A stretch of 15,040 nt of DNA from Rickettsia endosymbiont of Diachasma alloeum. Its GTDB lineage: Bacteria; Pseudomonadota; Alphaproteobacteria; Rickettsiales; Rickettsiaceae. The stretch covers positions 1 through 15,040 of the forward strand of contig DYDT01000030.1 of assembly GCA_020404485.1 (NCBI GenBank), read 5' to 3'. This document shows positions 6,398-14,700 of this stretch, one piece after another. Each line of letters begins with the position of its first letter. Within the stretch, counting starts at the first letter, position 1. The notes below the pieces were generated by a model. It was not told the origin of the DNA and ran no database searches. It saw only the letters and a program-made list of their open reading frames with translations. The translations under genes and the position numbers were made by a program.

Positions 6398-7462
6398 TTA
6401 TTTACTGGATTCCCGCCTATGCGGGAATGAGGTAAAGCACAAACATTTACTAAATTTATTAGGACATATTCTTTTACTATTACTACTAGCTACTAAAAAA
6501 TTATCCTCTTTTTTATTAATAAATTTTAATAAAACGCTTGTCAAACTCTTAATAAAAATTTTATTTGTGCTAAGTGTTGGGATTCTATTATATTGGATTT
6601 TATATTTGTCTGCAATTAATTTATATTCAATATCAAGCTCAACTAGCGTTTCAACATGCTCTGAAACGAAAGCTATAGGTACAATTATTATATTTTTATT
6701 TTGTTTCCCTGCTATTTTTATTTCATCTTCAGTATTTGGCTTTAACCATTCTACAGGTCCTACTCTACTTTGATAAGTTACTTTATAATCTAAATCTTTT
6801 ATATTTAACTCTTTAACCACCGCTTTTACTGTTTCTTCTACTTGAAAACTATACGGATCTCCTGCATCTATTATTTTTTTAGGCAAACCATGAGCTGAAA
6901 ATAATATTCGAAAGTCTTTATCAAATATTTTTTCTTTTATTAAAGCAGCATGAGTTTTTATAAAATTTTCTTCTATCGGATAACAACAAACAACTTTAAC
7001 CGGAATATTAAAATCAAATTTACTTAAAAAATTATTTACCGACGAGCCTGTAGTAGTTGTTGAGAATTGAGGGTATAATGGTAATAATATCACCTCTGTA
7101 GGATTATATTCTTTTATTTGCTCTATTGTTTCTTCTATTTGCGGCGGGGCATAACGCATATTTATAAAGATATTAAAATCTTCTTGGGTAGCGTGTTTTA
7201 AATTTTCTGCCAATGCTAGTTTTTGCTTCTCTGTTTCTTCAAGTAAAGGCGATTTACCACCTATTAGAGAATAGATTTTTTGAGATTTCTTCTCTCTCGT
7301 TGTAGAAATTAATTTAGCAATAACATAACGTAACGGGTTAGGCAGATCAATAATAGCTTTATCATAAAACAAATTAAATAGGAATGGCTTCACTGATTTA
7401 AGACTATCTGGACCGCCTAGATTAAAAAGCACTATTGCTATTCTCTTTTTATTTATATTCAT
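6398..7462 (-). CDS. hemH: ferrochelatase
   Basis: A 354-residue enzyme inserting Fe2+ into protoporphyrin IX. Motifs are the N-terminal [11 protein letters not shown], the proximal GGKSPL, the catalytic FSAHGLPKK with His191, [11 protein letters not shown] near 227, and [13 protein letters not shown] near 266 with the acidic/His face of the metal path. After the catalytic fold (about residue 316) comes a tail with Cys333, Cys340 and Cys342 ([12 protein letters not shown]). C-terminal cysteines carry a [2Fe-2S] cluster in some ferrochelatases; whether these do so is open. The final residues [11 protein letters not shown] come from a palindromic element at 6409-6428. The start overlaps the hemE 3' end by 14 bp, indicating coupling. 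Confidence 0.95.
   Translation of the reverse strand: MNINKKRIAIVLFNLGGPDSLKSVKPFLFNLFYDKAIIDLPNPLRYVIAKLISTTREKKSQKIYSLIGGKSPLLEETEKQKLALAENLKHATQEDFNIFINMRYAPPQIEETIEQIKEYNPTEVILLPLYPQFSTTTTGSSVNNFLSKFDFNIPVKVVCCYPIEENFIKTHAALIKEKIFDKDFRILFSAHGLPKKIIDAGDPYSFQVEETVKAVVKELNIKDLDYKVTYQSRVGPVEWLKPNTEDEIKIAGKQNKNIIIVPIAFVSEHVETLVELDIEYKLIADKYKIQYNRIPTLSTNKIFIKSLTSVLLKFINKKEDNFLVASSNSKRICPNKFSKCLCFTSFPHRRESSK
6409..6428. repeat. short palindrome forming the hemH 3' end
   Basis: ATTCCCGC-CTAT-GCGGGAAT, perfect 8-bp arms, is the same short family as 3744-3763. It is read in frame as part of the last codons of hemH (FPHRRES) and could also fold at the end of the hemH message, just before hemJ. Confidence 0.8.
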
Positions 7463-8471
7463 ATTCCCTAATGCATTTTACTAAAAATTCTACATTTTCT
7501 GGTGGTGTTTCGGGTAAAATACCATGACCTAGATTAAAAATAAAATTCTTATTTCCCATTACTGATAAAATTTTGTGGATTTTTTCTTTTATTATTCTTT
7601 TATCAGTAAGCAATACTACCGGATCTAAATTACCCTGCACTATTACTTTATTACTCCATAATTTCATTTTCTCAAGCGGTACTAATGGGTCAATAGCTAA
7701 AATATCTGTTGGCACTTCTTTTACAAATTTTTCATATAAAAGCCCTGCACCTTTGGGAAAAGTAATAATAGGAATATTTGGAAAAGCCTCTTTTAAATTC
7801 TTTATTATTTTCTTCGTTGGTTCTATCACAAAGTCATTAAATTCTTCTTCTGGTAAAATACCAGCCCATGAATCAAATATTTTTATTATGTTTGTGCCTG
7901 ATTTTATTTGATTTATAAGATGATGAATTGTTTTTTCCGTAATAAACTCAAGTAATTCTTTTGCTAACTCTTCATTTTCGTAAATAAATTTTTTACTAAC
8001 TCTAAAATCTTGTTTACCTTTTCCCTCTAACATGTAAGTCATTACTGTCCAAGGGCTACCAGCAAAACCTATTAGAGAAGTGGATTTAGGTAACTCTTCT
8101 CTTACCTTTCTTACTATTTCATATACTTTTTCTAACTTATCACTAGAATTATTTTGCAAATATTTAAAATCTTCTTTTGATTTAAATTGCTTTAGTACCG
8201 GTCCAATATTTTCTTTAAAATCTACTTCCCAACCAAGAGCATGAGGCAATACTAATATATCAGAAAAAATTATAGCTGCATCAAAGCCAAAACGTTTTAT
8301 CGGTTGGAGTGTTACTTCTGTTGCCTTATCTACATCATAACAAAATTCTAAAAAATTCTTTACCTCTTTTCGTACTGCCATATATTCAGGCAAATACCTA
8401 CCAGCTTGTCGCATTAGCCAAATTGGTGGTTTATTATCTAATATTTTAATAGGATTGGAAATTAACGTCAT
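7449..8471 (-). CDS. hemE: uroporphyrinogen decarboxylase
   Basis: A 340-residue cytoplasmic TIM-barrel enzyme that removes four acetate carboxyls from uroporphyrinogen III to give coproporphyrinogen III. Both family signatures are seen: [16 protein letters not shown] near residues 15-30 (with the substrate Arg pair) and [18 protein letters not shown] near 136-153. The active-site Asp is in [14 protein letters not shown] near 68-81, and the C-terminal [16 protein letters not shown] completes the barrel. It heads the hemE-hemH-hemJ cluster and flanks the predicted replication origin, reading away from it. The start ATG has only a weak ribosome-binding site. Confidence 0.97.
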   Translation of the reverse strand: MTLISNPIKILDNKPPIWLMRQAGRYLPEYMAVRKEVKNFLEFCYDVDKATEVTLQPIKRFGFDAAIIFSDILVLPHALGWEVDFKENIGPVLKQFKSKEDFKYLQNNSSDKLEKVYEIVRKVREELPKSTSLIGFAGSPWTVMTYMLEGKGKQDFRVSKKFIYENEELAKELLEFITEKTIHHLINQIKSGTNIIKIFDSWAGILPEEEFNDFVIEPTKKIIKNLKEAFPNIPIITFPKGAGLLYEKFVKEVPTDILAIDPLVPLEKMKLWSNKVIVQGNLDPVVLLTDKRIIKEKIHKILSVMGNKNFIFNLGHGILPETPPENVEFLVKCIREYEYK

Positions 8472-8611
8472 ACTGTTGCTAAAAAAATAATTATAATATA
8501 TTCTTTATTTATTGTATATGTAAGTAGAATTATGTAGATTAAATGTTTTCTACATAGTTATCAACAAAATATACATTAAAAATATTCTTATAAAATAAGT
8601 ATTTTTAATAA

Positions 8612-8620
8612 TTATTCACA
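8612..8620 (+). promoter_or_regulatory. DnaA box
   Basis: TTATTCACA fits the TTATNCACA consensus. It lies on the hemE side of the origin gap, after the AT hairpin at 8577-8606. Confidence 0.6.
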
Positions 8621-8643
8621 TAAATATGAGTGAAGTTTTTCTA

Positions 8644-8652
8644 AGTGGATAA
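8644..8652 (-). promoter_or_regulatory. near-consensus DnaA box, reverse orientation
   Basis: AGTGGATAA is the complement of TTATCCACT, one base off the consensus. It is followed directly by a hairpin (CTAAGTGTAATA / TATTACTTAG, 8653-8680). Confidence 0.5.
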
Positions 8653-8711
8653 CTAAGTGTAATAGCTCTTTATTACTTAGAAAAGGTGATATTTTCAAAG
8701 AAAAATATTAC

Positions 8712-8732
8712 TTATTCACAATTTTATCCACA
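8712..8732 (+). promoter_or_regulatory. paired DnaA boxes
   Basis: TTATTCACA (8712-8720) and TTATCCACA (8724-8732) stand in the same orientation, 12 bp apart start to start. The second is the strict high-affinity consensus. Close to one helical turn apart, they could bind DnaA cooperatively next to the AT-rich stretch that follows. Confidence 0.75.
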
Positions 8733-8837
8733 AACTATTTGTTTAAAGTAAACAATATGAGATTTACTTGATTTAATAAGGATTTTGGATATTTTTTTAA
8801 AAATTTTAATAAGAAAAATAGTAAGTTATCAAAACTT

Positions 8838-8846
8838 TTATCCACA
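8838..8846 (+). promoter_or_regulatory. consensus DnaA box near the downstream gene start
   Basis: TTATCCACA, a strict consensus box, ends 16 nt before the start codon of the PPDK regulatory protein gene. A related TTATCAAAA lies just upstream at 8826-8834. The position would let DnaA affect transcription or translation of that gene as well as origin opening; this is inferred from position only. Confidence 0.7.
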
Positions 8847-8862
8847 TTAGTATGTGTAAAAT

Positions 8863-9690
8863 ATGACAAAGATGATTATTCACCTAGTTTCAGACTCTTC
8901 TGTTCAAACTGCAAAGAGTGCAGCTCATTCTGCTCTTGCTCAATTTACTTCTTTAAAACCAAAATTATATCATTGGCCGATGATTAGAAATTTAGAATTA
9001 TTAAAAGAAGTATTGAGTAAGATAGAATCAAAGCATGGTATTGTATTATATACAATTGCAGATCAAGAACTAAGGAAGAATCTGACAAAATTTTGTTATG
9101 AATTAAAAATTCATTGTATTTCGGTAATAGGTAAAATAATTAAAGAAATGTCAGTTTTTTCAGGGATTGAGATAGAAAAAGAGCAAAATTATAATTATAA
9201 ATTCGATAAAACTTATTTTGATACCCTTAATGCCATCGATTATGCTATAAGACATGATGATGGGCAGCTACTTAATGAATTACAATTTGCAGATATTGTG
9301 TTAATAGGTCCATCTAGAACTTCTAAGACTCCTACTTCCGTGTTTTTAGCATATAATGGGCTAAAGACAGCAAATATTCCTTATGTTTATAATTGCCCTT
9401 TTCCTGATTTTATAGAAAAAGATATAGATCAATTGGTAGTAGGGCTTGTAATTAATCCAAATAGATTAATAGAAATAAGGGAAACTAGGCTGAATTTGCT
9501 ACAAATTAATGAAAATAGAAATTATACAGATTTTAATATAGTCCAAAAAGAATGTTTAGAAGTTAAAAAAATTTGTGAACTAAGAAATTGGCCAGTAATA
9601 GACGTATCAACAAAATCAATAGAAGAAACTGCAGCTTTAATAATGCGGATATACTATAATAGAAAAAATAAGTATAACATACTCGTTTAA
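8863..9690 (+). CDS. pyruvate, phosphate dikinase regulatory protein (PSRP/DUF299 family)
   Basis: A 275-residue bifunctional ADP-dependent kinase / Pi-dependent pyrophosphorylase predicted to inactivate and reactivate PPDK by phosphorylating its active-site threonine. Family features are the N-terminal [12 protein letters not shown], the P-loop-like [11 protein letters not shown] near residues 149-159, the following YNCPFPD and [17 protein letters not shown], and the C-terminal [19 protein letters not shown]. The target PPDK is not in this window. This gene is the first on the right-hand side of the predicted origin. ATG 8863 is used; an ATG three codons later (8872) is also possible. No clear Shine-Dalgarno. 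A DnaA box lies just upstream. Confidence 0.93.
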   Translation: MTKMIIHLVSDSSVQTAKSAAHSALAQFTSLKPKLYHWPMIRNLELLKEVLSKIESKHGIVLYTIADQELRKNLTKFCYELKIHCISVIGKIIKEMSVFSGIEIEKEQNYNYKFDKTYFDTLNAIDYAIRHDDGQLLNELQFADIVLIGPSRTSKTPTSVFLAYNGLKTANIPYVYNCPFPDFIEKDIDQLVVGLVINPNRLIEIRETRLNLLQINENRNYTDFNIVQKECLEVKKICELRNWPVIDVSTKSIEETAALIMRIYYNRKNKYNILV

Positions 9691-9700
9691 TTTAAAAAAT

Positions 9701-9800
9701 TGGCTACGTCATCCTACAAGTACTATGGTACTCACGTATTATTAGCTCCGTTCCTCGTCTTGTGGATTCCTTGCTCTTTTTCAAATTAAGCTTCGTCTGT
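9701..9800. repeat. decayed palindromic repeat, relative of the 1501-1628 element
   Basis: Read on the minus strand, this stretch contains CGGAGCTAATAATACGTGAGTAC and a GACGAAGCTTAATTTG block. These parallel, in order, CGGAGCGTAG-ATAA-TCTACGTGAGCAC and GGCTTCAGACAAGATGAATTT of the repeat near tRNA-Leu. Arms no longer pair well. It is more G+C-rich than its flanks and lies in the 187-bp gap between the regulatory protein gene and the trxA promoter. Confidence 0.5.
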
Positions 9801-9863
9801 CTACTTCTTATTTATTTTATGATTGATAATAAAAAATAAAAATTTTCATTCGATATCATTTTA

Positions 9864-9892
9864 TTTACAAGTATAGTTTGGTAATTTATAAT
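9864..9892 (+). promoter_or_regulatory. sigma70-type promoter of the trxA cluster
   Basis: TTTACA (9864-9869), a 17-nt spacer and a perfect TATAAT (9887-9892). Transcription would start near 9899, leaving a leader of about 20 nt that contains AGAGGA (9911-9916) before the trxA ATG at 9920. It probably drives trxA and the tightly packed genes behind it. Confidence 0.8.
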
Positions 9893-9919
9893 TTTACTTG
9901 TAAAAAATATAGAGGACAT

Positions 9920-10237
9920 ATGGCAAGCAACGTAACAGATAAATCTTTTGAAGAAGAAGTATTAAAATCAGATTTACCTGTGTTAGTAGATTTTTGGGCT
10001 GAGTGGTGCGGTCCATGTAGAATGTTAACCCCAATAATAGAGGATATAAGTAAAGAGCTAGAGAACAAAGTAAAAGTACTTAAAATGAATATTGATGAAA
10101 ATCCAGAAATTCCTTCAAAATATGGCATTCGCAGTATCCCAACAGTAATGTTATTTAAAAATGGTGAACAGAAAGATACTAAAGTAGGATTGCATCAGAA
10201 AAGTTCGCTTATAGAATGGATTAACAATAATATATAA
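9920..10237 (+). CDS. trxA: thioredoxin 1
   Basis: A 105-residue cytoplasmic dithiol oxidoreductase that reduces protein disulfides and serves ribonucleotide reductase and other reductases. The active site WCGPC is at about residues 30-34, within FWAEWCGPCRMLTP; the cis-proline loop RSIPTVMLFKNGE and the Gly-rich end are normal. An in-frame upstream extension of 14 residues from 9878 is rejected, because the promoter -10 lies inside it and AGAGGA sits 3 nt before ATG 9920. It is followed after 11 bp by wzt. Thioredoxin with a cell-surface exporter and a redox enzyme is an odd mix, so the cluster may reflect packing rather than shared function. Confidence 0.97.
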   Translation: MASNVTDKSFEEEVLKSDLPVLVDFWAEWCGPCRMLTPIIEDISKELENKVKVLKMNIDENPEIPSKYGIRSIPTVMLFKNGEQKDTKVGLHQKSSLIEWINNNI

Positions 10238-10248
10238 GTATTAATTTT

Positions 10249-10995
10249 ATGTCTTTTAATCATTCTAAAGTATTTATAGAAATAAAAAATTCTTACGTTG
10301 AAGGTATAGATACCCACAAAAGAGCACAAGGATTAAAGCATTTTTTTCTCAATAGAGGAACTTCTTTTTCTCCAAATATATCTATATTAAGAAATATTAA
10401 TTTTTCTTGCTATGAGGGAGAAAAAATAGCTTTTATAGGGAGTAATGGCTCAGGAAAAAGCTCACTTTTAAAAATGATAGCAGGAATTTATCCACCAATA
10501 AAAGGAACAATAAATGTTTCTGGTGATATTGCACCAATAATAGATATGGGTGTTGGTTTTGAGCAAGAGCAAACAGGTCGTGATAACATCAAAATGTTGA
10601 TGCTTTATAACAATATGTTAGATAAATATAATAAAGAAACAGAACGGGAAATTATAGATTTTTCGGAATTAGATAGCAAAATTGATTTACCTATAAAAAA
10701 TTATAGTTCAGGAATGCTAGCACGACTTGCCTTTTCTACATCAATATTTCAAGACCCTCAAATTCTTTTACTTGATGAAATTTTTGCTACAGGAGATAGT
10801 TATTTTGTAGAAAAATCTTTAAAATTAATGAAAAATAAGTTTAGAAATACACCTATTTCAATAATAGTAACTCATCAAGAAAATATAGTAAAAGAAAATT
10901 GTACTAGATGTATTTTATTACGAGATGGTAATATTGTTGGAGATGGTAAACCTTCAGAAATATTTAAAATTTATATGAGAAAAAAAAGAAAATGA
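10249..10995 (+). CDS. wzt: polysaccharide export ABC transporter, ATP-binding subunit
   Basis: A 248-residue ATPase of the Wzt/KpsT/TagH type that powers export of O-antigen or another polysaccharide through its partner permease. Walker A GSNGSGKS is at 64-71, a degenerate signature NYSSGM at 151-156 (typical of this family, in place of LSGGQ), Walker B ILLLDE at 172-177 and the H-loop His209 in VTHQEN. The region GDIAPIIDMGVGF before the helical domain is also characteristic. It lacks the C-terminal carbohydrate-binding domain of long Wzt proteins. The stop overlaps the wzm start by 4 nt (ATGA), fixing the pair. Confidence 0.9.
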   Translation: MSFNHSKVFIEIKNSYVEGIDTHKRAQGLKHFFLNRGTSFSPNISILRNINFSCYEGEKIAFIGSNGSGKSSLLKMIAGIYPPIKGTINVSGDIAPIIDMGVGFEQEQTGRDNIKMLMLYNNMLDKYNKETEREIIDFSELDSKIDLPIKNYSSGMLARLAFSTSIFQDPQILLLDEIFATGDSYFVEKSLKLMKNKFRNTPISIIVTHQENIVKENCTRCILLRDGNIVGDGKPSEIFKIYMRKKRK

Positions 10996-11768
10996 TAAGA
11001 TATTTTTTATCTAAGAAATATTGGGAAGCGGTAATATTATTAGTCAAAGCATCTATAATAAGACAAAATAAAGACTCTTTTTTAGGCTCTTTATGGAGTC
11101 TAATTCAACCATTTATTAATATATTAGTAATTTCATATTTTTTCGGTTTTTTACTACATCAGCCAAGAGAATTTTTGATAATGAATTTGGTTGGAGGGAT
11201 GCCTTTATGGACTTTTATATTGAGTAGTTTGACAATTTCTTCAAATTCTTTAGTAACACGTGACCAAGTAATAAAAAAAGTCAGAATTTCTAAGACTTTT
11301 TTCCCAGTTGCAGATACTTTAGCACAGCTATATAATTTGTTTTGTTCATTTTTGGCAATGTATTGTGCTTTTATTTTGTTATTTCCAGAAAAGTTTACAT
11401 GGCAAATAATATTTATGCCGATATTAATTTTACCACTAATAATTTGTACAATTAGTGGTTCTATTGCAATGGCTTTTCTAACACCTTATATCCGTGACAT
11501 ACCACAAATATTAAATGTTGTTTTAGGAGTCATTTATTGGAGCATACCTATAATTTATCCATATTCATTAATCCCTGAAGCTCAAAGAGACTTTTTTGAG
11601 CTTAACCCGTTCTTTATAATTATAAGACCTGCACAATCATTGGTAATTGATGGAACATTACCGGATTTATTATCAATAGGTAAATCTGTATTAGTAGCAT
11701 TTATAACTGTTTGTATAAGCTATTTAGTATATAAACGCTTTTCAAAAAGAGTTATTTATTACCTATGA
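10992..11768 (+). CDS. wzm: polysaccharide export ABC transporter, permease subunit
   Basis: A 258-residue ABC-2 type integral membrane permease with about six hydrophobic segments (roughly 40-60, 68-88, 110-130, 137-165, 171-192 and 228-247). An amphipathic N-terminus contains the family pattern KASIIRQNKDSFLGSLWSL. The pairing with wzt indicates export of a lipid-linked polysaccharide across the inner membrane, probably the rickettsial O-antigen-like polymer; the substrate is inferred. The 3' end overlaps the start of the next gene by 4 nt, so translation is likely coupled through to the oxidoreductase. Confidence 0.9.
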   Translation: MIRYFLSKKYWEAVILLVKASIIRQNKDSFLGSLWSLIQPFINILVISYFFGFLLHQPREFLIMNLVGGMPLWTFILSSLTISSNSLVTRDQVIKKVRISKTFFPVADTLAQLYNLFCSFLAMYCAFILLFPEKFTWQIIFMPILILPLIICTISGSIAMAFLTPYIRDIPQILNVVLGVIYWSIPIIYPYSLIPEAQRDFFELNPFFIIIRPAQSLVIDGTLPDLLSIGKSVLVAFITVCISYLVYKRFSKRVIYYL

Positions 11769-14700
11769 AGCTTGGTTTTAATCTAGATTTTAAAAAATTA
11801 GATTTAACCGGTCTTAAAAAATTAGATCAAATATTTTTAGATTATCTCTTCAAAGCTAATGAATCGCTTTATGATAATATATTATTATTTAGATCTAATC
11901 CTCATTCTGTTCTCTCTCAAGATTATTCCGAGTTTTTATTAAATGTATCTCCTTATTTAGATGATTTTCTAGCAGAATTATTTTGTATTTCAAACGAAGT
12001 TACAAGTTTAAGATTACAGCATAAAGATTTTGATATTATTTATGAGTGTAAAAGAAAATTTGTCCAGCGTTATGCCATCAAGAAATATTCACAAGAAAAA
12101 ATAAAAGATATAGGTTTTGAGGATATATATTTAAAATTAGCTGATTTAATAGGTAAAAATTTTACTTCTAAAGATTTCGCTAAACAAGTAATTATATGGC
12201 AACAAGCAGAAGAGAGTTTTGTAAAAGAATTAGATATAGCCGCACAATATGCTGCTTATAGGGTTTATTGGTGTAATAGTGTCATCCTGTGGACAAGCCA
12301 CAGAATCCAGAAAAAACAAATAAATCCTGTGGCGAGGTCACAGGATGACATCCTATTCGATCTCCCACAAAAGCTAGATAAAGAAAATCTAATAGATGAT
12401 AAAAAAATATCTAAATATCAAAAAAACGAAAGGTTAAATTTTGATTATACAGATTCCTTTTTAAATCTGGATGAAGCTTTAAACCACTCTCATTATTGTA
12501 TTTATTGCCATAAGCAAGATAAAGATAGTTGTTCTAAGGGTCAAAATGTCATCCCGCGGCTTGACCGCGGGATCTTGGATCACAAACTGTCTCTTAAGAT
12601 CCCGCGGTCAAGCCGCGGGATGACAACCGGTTGCCCTTTAAAACAAAAAATTTCTGAGATGAATTACGTTAAAGCTCAAGGCTTTAATTTAGGTGCACTT
12701 GCAATTATTGTTATAGATAATCCGATGGTTGCGGCTACTGGTCACAGAATTTGTAATGATTGCTCAAAGGCTTGTATTTATCAAAAGCAAGATCCGGTAA
12801 ATATACCACTAATAGAGTCGAATATTTTAGAAGAAACGCTTAAATTACCTTATGGTTTAGAGATATATCTACTTTTAACTCGTTGGAATCCGCTTAATAT
12901 TTATAACCCGCTACCAAAAGAATCTACTAACTATAATATTCTGGTTACAGGGCTTGGTCCGGCAGGTTTCAGTCTTAGTTATTATTTATTACGATCTGGT
13001 CATAATGTCACGGCTATTGATGGCTTGAAAATTACACCTCTACCTTTTGATATTCACAAGCCTATAAAATTCTGGCATGAATATAAAAATAAATTGTCTG
13101 AAAGAGTACCGAAAGGATTTGGTGGGGTAGCGGAGTATGGTATTACTGTTCGTTGGGATAAAAACAACCTTGATATATTAAGGCTAATACTAGAGCGAAA
13201 TAACAAGTTTAAATATTATGATGGGGTGGCTTTAGATTTTAATGTAACGAAAGAGCAAGCCTTTGATTTAGGTTTTGATCATATAGCTTTCTGCATTGGA
13301 GCTGGCAAGCCAAAAATTTTAGATATAGAGAATTTTGATGCTAAAGGTGTTAAAACAGCTTCGGACTTTTTAATGACTTTGCAAAGCGGTGGAGCGTTTT
13401 TAGGAAACTCTAATACTAATATACTTATTAGAATGCCGATTGCAGTAATTGGCGGCGGTCTTACCTCCCTAGATGCAGCAACAGAAAGCTTATATTATTA
13501 TAAAAAGCAGGTAGAGAGTTTTGTTCAAGATTACGAGATTGCTGTTGCCAAATACGGCAAAGATTATACGGAAAAAGATTGGACTGAAGAAGATAAGGAA
13601 ATAGCCGAGGAATTTATTGCTCATGCAAAATTATTTGAGAAAGCTAAAAATAATGAAGAGCTAAAAGAGGTTTTTAAGAAACTTGGCGGAGCTACTATTT
13701 ATTATCGTGGGAAGCTGCAAGATTCGCCGGCATATAAATTAAATCATGAGGAGCTAATATATGCATTAGCATTAGGAGTTAATTTTGAAGAAAATATGCA
13801 GACTTTGAGAATTAATAATGATAAATATGGGCATGTGGAGTCGGTGGAGTTCGGGAATAGAGACCGTCATTGCGAGGAAATGCGTAGCATTGACGCGGCA
13901 ATCTCGTTAAATCAAACTCCTAAGATTGCCACGCAGCCAAAGGCTGCTCGCAATGACGTCAAAGCCAAAACCGTGATCATGGCAATTGGTATAGAAAACA
14001 ATACCGAATTTGATGAAGATAAATATAGCTACTTTGGAGATTGTAACCCTAAATACTCAGGTAGCGTAGTTAAGGCTCTTACTAATAGTAAAGATGGCTA
14101 TGAGGCTATTAATAAGAAGTTAGCAAATAATAACCCGAATTTTAAAGGTGATTATAAAAACTTTGTAAAACAGCTAGATGATTTGTTAATTAGCAAGGTT
14201 TACAAAATAAACATCTTAGATGATAAAATTTTTGAGTTAGTAATTCACTCACCACTTGCTGCTAGGAATTTTAAGCCAGGGCAGTTTTTCCGCTTACAAA
14301 ATTATTCTGCTGATGTAACTAAATTAATAGAGCCTATTGCCCTAAGTGTTGCGGATATTAATGTAGAAAGCGGCTTGATTAGTTTTATAATATATGATGT
14401 CGGCAAATCAACTAACTTATGTAAATTGTTTTCTGAAGATGAAAAAGTAATTTTAATGGGACCAAGCGGGATGCCATTAGAGATACCGAAAAATAAAAAA
14501 ATAGTGATTGTTGATTCCGAACCGAACAATGTTTTAATTAAAACTCTAAAAGATAACAATAACGAAGTTATGTTTTTTACTTATTCTGAGATAAAAACAC
14601 AAAAGCTAACTTCAGTAGATAGAGTAATAATTAATGCATCACCTGAAATAGCAGAAGAGTTAAAAAGCTTAAAAATATTCGGTGAAAGTGCAGAGATAAT

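Larger units (their letters stand above)
8472..8862. other. predicted chromosomal replication origin (oriC)
   Basis: A 391-bp non-coding gap between divergent hemE and the PPDK regulatory gene, the setting described for the Rickettsia prowazekii origin. Four plus-strand DnaA boxes fit TTATNCACA: 8612-8620, 8712-8720, 8724-8732 and 8838-8846. One-mismatch boxes lie at 8558-8566 (TTATCAACA, plus) and 8644-8652 (AGTGGATAA, minus). A nearly G/C-free stretch at about 8760-8820 is a candidate unwinding element. Hairpins occur at 8577-8606 and 8653-8680. CtrA and IHF sites are reported for the R. prowazekii origin; I found no clean TTAA-N7-TTAA or full IHF match here. The gap must also hold promoters for both flanking genes, but none stands out. 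Confidence 0.85.

Noticed and set aside
6366..6773. 135-residue plus-strand open frame
   Set aside because: Antisense to the clearly coding hemH; low-complexity hydrophobic translation with no family features.
7573..7911. 112-residue plus-strand open frame
   Set aside because: Antisense shadow of hemE; no own ribosome-binding site or recognisable domain.
8576..8590. CtrA-type site (TTAA-N7-TTAA) in the origin
   Set aside because: The right half reads CTTA, and another candidate (TTAAAAATTTTAA in 8801-8815) has a 5-nt spacer; neither meets the consensus.
8826..8839. IHF site in the origin
   Set aside because: TATCAAAACTTTT fits WATCAANNNNTTR except at the last base; too weak to call.
12280..12625. 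Sequencing frameshift or chimera in the oxidoreductase
   Set aside because: Both inserts keep the frame, and the flanking Fe-S and FAD motifs are continuous; palindromic-element insertion is the simpler reading.
14302..14559. 85-residue minus-strand open frame
   Set aside because: Antisense to the C-terminal module of the oxidoreductase; no coding evidence.
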